Source: Bdellovibrionales bacterium (lineage in GTDB: Bacteria; Bdellovibrionota; Bdellovibrionia; Bdellovibrionales; UBA1609). Taken from it: 7,350 bases of DNA. The translations under genes were made by a program, and so were the position numbers. The DNA lies in NCBI GenBank assembly GCA_020435085.1, contig JAGRAB010000033.1, positions 1 through 7,350 on the forward strand, written 5' to 3'. This document shows, one piece after another, positions 1-5,454 of the stretch. Below the pieces are notes generated by a model. That model was not told where the DNA came from, ran no database searches, and saw only the letters and a list, made by a program, of their open reading frames with translations. How positions within the stretch are numbered: position 1 is the stretch's first letter; every line of letters starts with the position of its first letter.

Positions 1-1
1 T

Positions 2-871
2 GAAAACCCAAAGATAAAAGTTATTTTAACTGGTTCGTCGGCATTATTAATGGAAAAAGGATTAACAGAGACACTTGCAGGGCGATTTGAACTTATTCAG
101 GCGGAACATTGGAACTTTCAAGAAGCAAAAGATATTTTTTCGTTGAGCCTTCAAGACTATCTTGAATTTGGATGTTACCCTGGTGCCGTTCGATTTTTAC
201 AGGACATAAACCGATGGGGAAGTTATATTAGAGACTCCATTGTTGAGCCAGCTTTGGGACGAGATTTACTGCAGTTACACCCGGTTGAAAACCCAGCACT
301 TCTCAGGCAGGTCTTTGCAATAGCACTTGATATGCCGGCGCAAATCATTAGTTTACAAAAATTGCAGGCGAGGCTACAGGGAAGAGGAGCTGTTGCAACA
401 ATCCAAAATTATCTTCATTTGCTATCAAAAGGTTTTTTAGTTTCATCATTAGAAAAATACTCAACATCAGTCATTCGTGGGAAAAAAAGCAGTCCAAAGT
501 TGATAGTTCACGACAATGGTTTATTGAGAGCTTTTGAGAGACCTGTTGACAACTCACTTTCGCCAGATCGTTTGGGAAGATATTTTGAAAATATTGTTGG
601 TGCTCGATTTATTGAAGCAGGTTGGAAAACATTTTATTGGAAAGATCGATCTCTTGAAGTCGATTATGTTGTCATTGGTCCTAAAAATGAGAAATGGGCA
701 ATCGAAGTCAAGTCTTCAAAATGTAGCATGCAAGACTTAAAAGGGTTGGAAGTCTTTTGTAAAAATAACTCCGAATTTGAACCTAAACTTATTTCACTTG
801 TGGATCAAAAAATGGAAGGGATAGAGTCTCTATCTTTAGATAAAATTCTAAGCCTTTGCCGGGAATATTAA
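2..871 (+). CDS. AAA ATPase with C-terminal DUF4143 domain, 3' part only (5' end outside window)
   Basis: The reading frame is open from base 2 through the first ATG at 50, so the gene runs in from the left and about 289 residues are visible. The codons before that ATG encode KVILTGSSALL, followed by LAGRFE. This is the sensor-1 region typical of the AAA_14 ATPases that are paired with DUF4143, so the ATG at 50 is an internal methionine. The Walker A and B motifs must lie upstream, outside the window. The C-terminal half matches the DUF4143 layout: a helical domain, then a restriction-endonuclease-like fold with LEVDYVV (visible residues about 218-224) and AIEVKSS (about 233-239). These resemble a PD-(D/E)xK core with D, E and K present. 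The gene ends in tandem TAA TAA stops. The family is widespread, often horizontally acquired, and its cellular role is poorly defined. It converges on ccoG and shows no functional link to the oxidase operon. Confidence 0.88.
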   Translation, partial: ENPKIKVILTGSSALLMEKGLTETLAGRFELIQAEHWNFQEAKDIFSLSLQDYLEFGCYPGAVRFLQDINRWGSYIRDSIVEPALGRDLLQLHPVENPALLRQVFAIALDMPAQIISLQKLQARLQGRGAVATIQNYLHLLSKGFLVSSLEKYSTSVIRGKKSSPKLIVHDNGLLRAFERPVDNSLSPDRLGRYFENIVGARFIEAGWKTFYWKDRSLEVDYVVIGPKNEKWAIEVKSSKCSMQDLKGLEVFCKNNSEFEPKLISLVDQKMEGIESLSLDKILSLCREY

Positions 872-880
872 TAATATTTT
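864..880. terminator. weak AT-only inverted repeat between convergent genes (possible terminator)
   Basis: AATATT, a 3-nt AAT loop, and AATATT again (864-878) form a perfect 6-bp inverted repeat followed by TT. It overlaps the tandem stop codons of the ATPase gene, in and beside the 16-nt gap to the ccoG stop. It is the only hairpin I can see where the two convergent transcripts meet. It has no G-C pairs and only a short T run, so it would be a poor intrinsic terminator. The call is tentative. Confidence 0.2.
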
Positions 881-887
881 ATCCGTC

Positions 888-2336
888 TTACTTCCTTGGC
901 CCAGCAACAGAGAGATGGTGAGACTCGATGACAGGTTCTTGTGAACCAAGAGAGGATTTAATAAGTATAGGAATTTTAGCACTTCCTAAGTTGCCAGTCA
1001 GAGATTCATTAAAATTGACGAAAATATGAAACTTCTTTGTTTCACCTGGAGCTAGAGTCGTTGGATTGTAAGGAGAAGTTAATTTTAATTGATATTTTTT
1101 AATATCATCCTCTTGAAAAGTCATCTCTACGTGCATGGGTACAAACTCTTGATTGCGAAGTGTGACTTTAAAATGATTCAAAATAGAGGGACTTCCATCA
1201 GGAAGAGCGGTGAGTTTATAGGGTGTTTCAAGAGCGCGTACAAAAGAAGCGTAGTAACTTTGTCGATGCGAGACTTGAAAACCGAGACCTCCGATAAACA
1301 AAACCAGAAGGAAAGAGTAAATAATGACTCGAGGTCTTAAAATATTTCGAACTTTTCCTGTCATCTCACTTTCTGTGACGTATCTGATAAGGCCTTTTGG
1401 TTTTTTGATTTTTTCCATGACTTCGTCACAGGCATCGATACAAGCTGTACAAGCAATACACTCCATTTGTAGGCCATTGCGAATATCTATTCCCGTTGGG
1501 CAAACAGCAACACATTTGCGGCAATCGATACAATCACCTTGTGAGCTTTTATCTTCAGCAATTCCACGGCGAGGCTCCCCTCGTTTGATATCGTAAGCGA
1601 CAGATAGGGAATTTTCATCCATAAGGACAGACTGAAACCGACCGTAGGGGCACATGATAATGCAGAACTGTTCACGGAACCATCCAAAATCAAAAAGGAC
1701 AACCCCTGTAGTAAATAAAATGATAAGAAAAGGAACCCAATTTTGTTTTGGAGAGTGTTGAATCATTTCAAGTAAACGGTCGGTTCCCACAAAGTACGCC
1801 AATAAACTATGAGCGATAATAAGAGAGGCAACAATATAGAGGCTCCACTTCGAGGTCTTCTTTACAAACTTTTTAAATGAAGGTTCAGATTCATTGAGCC
1901 TGCGTCTTTGAATATGATTTCCTTCAACAAAAGACTCAATTTTTCGAAAAACAGTTTCAATAAAAACCGTTTGTGGACAAGCCCAACCACACCAAACACG
2001 ACCCCAAACCGCTGTTATAAGAGCTAAGCCAATAGTAAGTGTAGCAAGAACAAAAAATGTAAGAGGAGCATCATGGGCCCAGAAGGTGAGCCCAAACAAA
2101 GCAAATTTTCGTTCAGGAAGATTTAAAAGAACAGCTTGGTGTCCACCAATTTTAATCCATGGAAGAACAAGAAAAATGACCATCAACACAAAGTGTAGAT
2201 ATTTTCTTCGATTGTGCCATAACCCTTTTACTTTTGCTGGGTAGATAAAGATTCTATCTCCAAACTGATTTAAAGAAGCTAAGGAGTCTTCTGGAAGGTT
2301 TTGAGGAAGTCTTTTTTCTTTTAAATGTTCATCCAT
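888..2336 (-). CDS. ccoG: CcoG/FixG/RdxA family cbb3 oxidase assembly factor (polyferredoxin, cupric reductase family)
   Basis: The product is 482 residues, the usual length for this family. Membrane spans fall at about 46-61, 92-112, 164-183, 200-216 and 337-354. Two conserved membrane cysteine pairs are present: WCGWACP (C116, C120) and CIIMCPYGRFQ (C225, C229). A cytoplasmic ferredoxin domain carries two cysteine sets, C269/C272/C275/C279 followed by P, and C293/C296/C299/C303, enough for two 4Fe-4S clusters. Residues from about 370 to the end form the Ig-like FixG C-terminal domain. CcoG proteins reduce Cu(II) to Cu(I) during assembly of the CuB site of cbb3 oxidases. The gene starts 15 nt after the ccoP stop with no convincing Shine-Dalgarno sequence (AGCGAAAGTCAAAAG before the ATG), so translation probably depends on coupling to ccoP. 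It is the last gene of the operon and converges with the ATPase gene 16 nt away. No ccoH follows it. Confidence 0.95.
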   Translation of the reverse strand: MDEHLKEKRLPQNLPEDSLASLNQFGDRIFIYPAKVKGLWHNRRKYLHFVLMVIFLVLPWIKIGGHQAVLLNLPERKFALFGLTFWAHDAPLTFFVLATLTIGLALITAVWGRVWCGWACPQTVFIETVFRKIESFVEGNHIQRRRLNESEPSFKKFVKKTSKWSLYIVASLIIAHSLLAYFVGTDRLLEMIQHSPKQNWVPFLIILFTTGVVLFDFGWFREQFCIIMCPYGRFQSVLMDENSLSVAYDIKRGEPRRGIAEDKSSQGDCIDCRKCVAVCPTGIDIRNGLQMECIACTACIDACDEVMEKIKKPKGLIRYVTESEMTGKVRNILRPRVIIYSFLLVLFIGGLGFQVSHRQSYYASFVRALETPYKLTALPDGSPSILNHFKVTLRNQEFVPMHVEMTFQEDDIKKYQLKLTSPYNPTTLAPGETKKFHIFVNFNESLTGNLGSAKIPILIKSSLGSQEPVIESHHLSVAGPRK

Positions 2337-2351
2337 CTTTTGACTTTCGCT

Positions 2352-2924
2352 TTACTCGTAAACTTGTCCTTCTGCGGGTTTTCCATTGGGAGGAGTCGAT
2401 CCTTTTAGGCTTCCAATGTAAACCGCGACTTTTTGAATCAACGCTTCATCAATAAGACCTTTCCATGCAGGCATTCCTTTGTCAGTCACTCCTTGAACAA
2501 TAATATTATGTATACCCACTAATGTGCCATCTGTATTTTTCCAAGCATTGTCAGTCAAGTTAGGGCCAATCAATCCTTCGCCCATTTGGCCATGGCAAGC
2601 CGCACACTTGGCAAGAAATTCGGCTTTTCCCGCTTCGAGAGCTCCATTGTCTGCCATTAAACCCTTTAAAGTATCTTCTGATACTTTTGGGGCAGCATCT
2701 TGAGCTTTTTGTTGCAAAGCTTGAACTTCTGCCAAATTCATTTCAAGTTCTTGTTGTGATGAAGGGCCAGCTTTAGAAACTTCATAGTGAATGTAATAGA
2801 TGAAGGCAAAAATAATTGTGGCAAAAAATGTGGCCAACCACCAGGCAGGAAGAGGGTAATCAAGCTCTCGAATGCCATCGTATTCATGATTGAGTAAGGG
2901 TTCGTTGCTATTATCTTGGCTCAT
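2352..2924 (-). CDS. ccoP: cbb3 cytochrome c oxidase subunit III, mono-haem CcoP/FixP
   Basis: The product is 190 residues from the chosen ATG. The N-terminus HEYDGIRELDYPLPAWW is the CcoP/FixP signature, followed by one membrane anchor at about residues 28-47. A charged linker with coiled-coil tendency runs from about 55 to 80. One class I cytochrome c domain follows, with CAACH (C107, C110, H111) and GMPAW giving the probable axial Met151. The CcoP-specific NLTDNAW lies between them. Canonical CcoP is about 300 residues with two haem sites; here the second domain is absent and the protein stops soon after the first, at GKPAEGQVYE. The role is periplasmic electron entry to the CcoN-CcoO core. 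An in-frame ATG five codons upstream (2939) would give 195 residues, but AGGAG sits inside those codons at the right distance from the ATG at 2924, so the shorter start is preferred. The start overlaps the end of ccoQ by 14 nt. Confidence 0.93.
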   Translation of the reverse strand: MSQDNSNEPLLNHEYDGIRELDYPLPAWWLATFFATIIFAFIYYIHYEVSKAGPSSQQELEMNLAEVQALQQKAQDAAPKVSEDTLKGLMADNGALEAGKAEFLAKCAACHGQMGEGLIGPNLTDNAWKNTDGTLVGIHNIIVQGVTDKGMPAWKGLIDEALIQKVAVYIGSLKGSTPPNGKPAEGQVYE

Positions 2925-3090
2925 ATTTTTTCTCCTCATTTAAGGGCAATTGAGACATCTCTTCAAAAAATTCTTTATTGCGTTGGCTGTAGGCAAAGTA
3001 AATAAATCCTACAAAAACCACCATGAAAAGAATCATGGCGATGCTGCTGATGGATCCGTATTGAAAGGCTGATAAAGCTTCTTGTTTCAT
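2911..3090 (-). CDS. ccoQ: CcoQ/FixQ small cbb3 oxidase subunit
   Basis: This 59-residue protein begins MKQEALSAFQYGS and ends NEEKKYEPR. It has a single membrane segment at about residues 14-34, followed by a polar, acidic cytoplasmic tail with YSQRNKEFFEE. That matches the CcoQ/FixQ pattern of one helix followed by a charged tail. CcoQ is a non-catalytic subunit that stabilises the cbb3 complex, notably the association of CcoP. The ATG shares an ATGA with the ccoNO stop, and AAGGA (3099-3103) lies 8 nt upstream. The 3' end overlaps the ccoP start by 14 nt in another frame. Position between ccoNO and ccoP is where this subunit is expected. The protein is too short and variable for sequence alone to be decisive, so position, length and topology carry the call. 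Confidence 0.9.
   Translation of the reverse strand: MKQEALSAFQYGSISSIAMILFMVVFVGFIYFAYSQRNKEFFEEMSQLPLNEEKKYEPR
2931..2937 (-). promoter_or_regulatory. Shine-Dalgarno site for ccoP, inside ccoQ
   Basis: On the minus strand GAGGAGA lies 6 nt before the ATG at 2924. It also overlaps codons 1-3 of the longer alternative start (ATG at 2937-2939), so it decides the start. It lies within the last codons of ccoQ, so ribosomes finishing ccoQ would pass directly over it. Confidence 0.75.
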
Positions 3091-5234
3091 TTATTGATTC
3101 CTTTCTGTCCAAGAGACTGCAAGTAAGCAATGAGAGCGACAATTTGCATTTGCTCCAGATTTTGTGGAATAGCACCACCAGAGGCTTTGATTTCTTCTGA
3201 TAAAGCAGTAGCAAGAGTTTTTGCTTGTTCTTCTGCAATTTTGTCTGCGTCAGCAACGGTTTCATTACTGTATGGAACACCTAACATTTGCATCACAGAA
3301 AACTTTTTTCTAAGACTATAGAAATCGGTCTTCTTATGTTCTAACCAAGGATATGATGGCATGATAGAACCATCCACCATTGCTCTCGGGTTATTCATAT
3401 GCCGGAAGTGCCAGAGGTGAGGATACTTTCCACCCACGCGAGCCAAATCTGGCCCGGTTCGTTTTGATCCCCATTGAAAAGGCCGGTCATACATAGACTC
3501 TTCAATTGTTGAACTCTTACCAAATCGCAAAACGTCAAAAGGGAGTTTTCGAATCATTTGGGAGTGACAATTATAACAACCTTCTTTGACATAAATATCA
3601 CGTCCAGCTTGTTCGAGGGGAGTCCATGGTTCTACCATGGCTTGATTATCAATGTATTTGTGGATAGACAGGGTCGGATAAATTTCAATGACAGAGCCAA
3701 CAGCAATAGCAAGAAATGCTAAAACACTAAATACCACAACCATACCTTCAAGTTTTCTATGGCCATTATCAAGACTCACTCCATCTTTGGGGTGAATGGG
3801 TTCAGTAACATGTTCAACAAATTCTTCTTTTGGAGCGGCTTGAATTGTTTTCCAAAGGTTAAAAATCATCATGCAAAAACCGGTAATGAAAAGAAGGCCA
3901 CCAGTTGCTCGAACCCAATACAAAGGAACAATCTCTGTGACTGTTTGAACAAAATCAGGGTAAACGAGTTGGCCTTTACTGTCGATGGCTTGCCACATAA
4001 GCCCTTGAGTGATTCCCGCAGCCCACATTGAGATATAATAAAGAAGAACTCCAGTGAACCCAGTCCAAAAGTGCGTTGTTGCTAACTTAACGCTATAAAG
4101 TTTTCTGTTCCAAAGTTTAGGAACAAGGTAATAAAGCATACCAATTGTTAAAAATCCATTCCATCCAAGTGCTCCACCATGCACGTGACCGATAATCCAA
4201 TCGGTGTAGTGGGCCAGAGAACTGACAGATTTAATAGAAAGAAGAGGGCCTTCAAAAGTACTCATTCCATAAAAAGTTACAGCAACGATAAGGAACTTAA
4301 TAATAGGAACTGTTCTGAGTAAATGCCAGGCTCCCCGAAGAGTCAAAAGTCCGTTAATCATTCCTCCCCAGCTGGGTGCCCATAACATCAAACTAAAAAC
4401 CATTCCTAAAGTTTGAGCCCAATCAGGGAGAGCCGTATTAAGAAGATGATGTGGCCCTGCCCAAATATAAATAAATACAAGGGCCCAAAAGTGGATAATT
4501 GAAAGTCGATAAGAGTAAATTGGTCGTCCTGAAGCTTTAGGAATGTAGTAATACATAAGACCTAAGAAAGGAGTGGTTAAAAAGAATGCCACAGCATTGT
4601 GACCATACCACCACTGAACAAGAGCATCTTGGATTCCCGCCCAAATAGGATAGCTTTGCAACATCCCTACGGGAATTTCGAGAGAGTTCACGATATGAAG
4701 AACAGCAACGGTTATAATTGTTGAAATATAAAACCAAATGGCCACATACATGTGTTTTTCACGACGTTGAATCAGAGTTCCAAAAAAGTTCACTGCAAAT
4801 ACAACCCAGATAACAGTGATTGCAATATCAATAGGCCATTCAAGTTCTGCATATTCTTTACTTTGTGTAAAGCCAAGGGGAAGTGTGATCGCTGCAGCCA
4901 CAATAATAGTTTGCCATCCCCAAAAATGTGTCCAACTTAAAAAGTCATTAAACATTCTCTTTTTTAAAAGTCGTTGTGAGGAGTGATAAATTCCAGCAAA
5001 AATAGCATTTCCAGCAAATGCAAAAATGGCGGCATTTGTATGAAGTGGTCGAATTCGACCAAATGTCAGCCATTCTAAGTTAAGGTTCAGGGGCCAGTAG
5101 GCTAATTGCAGGGCTGCAATAAGTCCTACTGTAAAGGCAATAAGCCCCCAAGTAATAGTTGCTAAAACGAAGGCTTTAACGACTCTATCGTCATAGACTT
5201 CATTTAAAAATCGTCCGTGCTGTGCTTCAGACAT
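3087..5234 (-). CDS. ccoNO: cbb3 cytochrome c oxidase fused subunits I and II (CcoN-CcoO)
   Basis: One 715-residue polypeptide holds both core subunits. Residues 1 to about 465 are CcoN, a multi-span haem-copper oxidase core. Expected ligands are visible: H65 and H352 for low-spin haem b, H350 for haem b3, and H212, H262 and H263 for CuB. Y256 corresponds to the tyrosine cross-linked to a CuB histidine in this family, and E328 in STFEGP matches the conserved glutamate. Residues about 493-520 are the membrane anchor of CcoO. Its monohaem cytochrome c domain follows, with CYNCH (C553, C556, H557) and the probable axial Met625 in SIMPSYPW. The protein would reduce O2 at the haem b3-CuB site, receiving electrons through the c haems. 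An open frame extends 31 codons upstream inside ccoS, but GGAGGAGAG lies just before the ATG at 5234 and the family N-terminus begins there. The start overlaps ccoS by 8 nt and the stop overlaps ccoQ by ATGA. Confidence 0.97.
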   Translation of the reverse strand: MSEAQHGRFLNEVYDDRVVKAFVLATITWGLIAFTVGLIAALQLAYWPLNLNLEWLTFGRIRPLHTNAAIFAFAGNAIFAGIYHSSQRLLKKRMFNDFLSWTHFWGWQTIIVAAAITLPLGFTQSKEYAELEWPIDIAITVIWVVFAVNFFGTLIQRREKHMYVAIWFYISTIITVAVLHIVNSLEIPVGMLQSYPIWAGIQDALVQWWYGHNAVAFFLTTPFLGLMYYYIPKASGRPIYSYRLSIIHFWALVFIYIWAGPHHLLNTALPDWAQTLGMVFSLMLWAPSWGGMINGLLTLRGAWHLLRTVPIIKFLIVAVTFYGMSTFEGPLLSIKSVSSLAHYTDWIIGHVHGGALGWNGFLTIGMLYYLVPKLWNRKLYSVKLATTHFWTGFTGVLLYYISMWAAGITQGLMWQAIDSKGQLVYPDFVQTVTEIVPLYWVRATGGLLFITGFCMMIFNLWKTIQAAPKEEFVEHVTEPIHPKDGVSLDNGHRKLEGMVVVFSVLAFLAIAVGSVIEIYPTLSIHKYIDNQAMVEPWTPLEQAGRDIYVKEGCYNCHSQMIRKLPFDVLRFGKSSTIEESMYDRPFQWGSKRTGPDLARVGGKYPHLWHFRHMNNPRAMVDGSIMPSYPWLEHKKTDFYSLRKKFSVMQMLGVPYSNETVADADKIAEEQAKTLATALSEEIKASGGAIPQNLEQMQIVALIAYLQSLGQKGINK
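3099..3103 (-). promoter_or_regulatory. Shine-Dalgarno site for ccoQ
   Basis: AAGGA on the minus strand lies 8 nt before the ccoQ ATG, within the last codons of ccoNO. It supports ccoQ as a translated gene despite its small size. Confidence 0.6.
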
Positions 5235-5454
5235 TCTCTCCTCCGAAGTTTTCTTTGGTGGCAGTGACTTTATGAGAGTCACTTGTATTAGGTTGGTTTT
5301 CAATTTCACTTTTTTTGTAATCATCAAGGAAGATGCGATGAGCAGGAGTCACCAAGTCATCAAATTGCCCATTTTTTGCAGCCCATAAAAAGGCGAAGAG
5401 AAAAAAACTAGCTAGAGCAAGTGCCGCAGGGATAAGAAAATAAAGAATGTTCAC
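5227..5454 (-). CDS. ccoS: CcoS cbb3 oxidase assembly protein
   Basis: The product is 75 residues. One N-terminal membrane helix at about residues 4-27 runs into FLWAAKNGQFDDLVTPAHRI, the CcoS signature in which an aromatic-rich helix end is followed by GQFDD. A hydrophilic tail of about 35 residues follows, longer than in short homologues. In Rhodobacter, CcoS is needed for insertion of the haem b and copper cofactors into CcoN. Translation starts at GTG, not ATG, in a GTGA overlap with the ccoI stop. AGAGGT (5461-5466) lies about 6-7 nt upstream, and no better in-frame start exists. The 3' end overlaps the ccoNO start by 8 nt (ATGTCTGA). The use of GTG and a moderate ribosome binding site is consistent with low expression of an assembly factor. 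Confidence 0.94.
   Translation of the reverse strand: MNILYFLIPAALALASFFLFAFLWAAKNGQFDDLVTPAHRIFLDDYKKSEIENQPNTSDSHKVTATKENFGGENV
5236..5244 (-). promoter_or_regulatory. strong Shine-Dalgarno site for ccoNO
   Basis: GGAGGAGAG on the minus strand ends 1 nt before the ATG, with the GGAGG core 5 nt away. It is the strongest ribosome binding site in the window and selects the 715-residue start over the 746-residue open frame. It sits within the last codons of ccoS. The strength fits the need for more oxidase core than assembly factor. Confidence 0.8.

Noticed and set aside
1090..1107. Perfect inverted repeat TGATATT-TTTT-AATATCA resembling a half-matched FNR-like palindrome
   Set aside because: It lies deep inside the ccoG coding region, on codons for DDIKKYQ, far from any start. 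The spacing and sequence do not match an FNR box (TTGAT-N4-ATCAA).
1324..1596. 90-codon plus-strand frame opposite ccoG
   Set aside because: It lies exactly antisense to the 4Fe-4S cysteine region of ccoG, and its residues simply mirror those codons. There is no sign of independent coding.
2975..3280. 101-codon minus-strand frame across the ccoNO-ccoQ junction
   Set aside because: It overlaps the end of ccoNO, including conserved CcoO C-terminal sequence, and ccoQ. The product is low-complexity, leucine and lysine rich, with no recognisable pattern.
5235..5327. 31-codon N-terminal extension of CcoNO (start at 5327)
   Set aside because: It would overlap ccoS by about 100 nt, is lysine and threonine rich, is unlike any CcoN N-terminus, and lies upstream of the strong ribosome binding site at 5236-5244.
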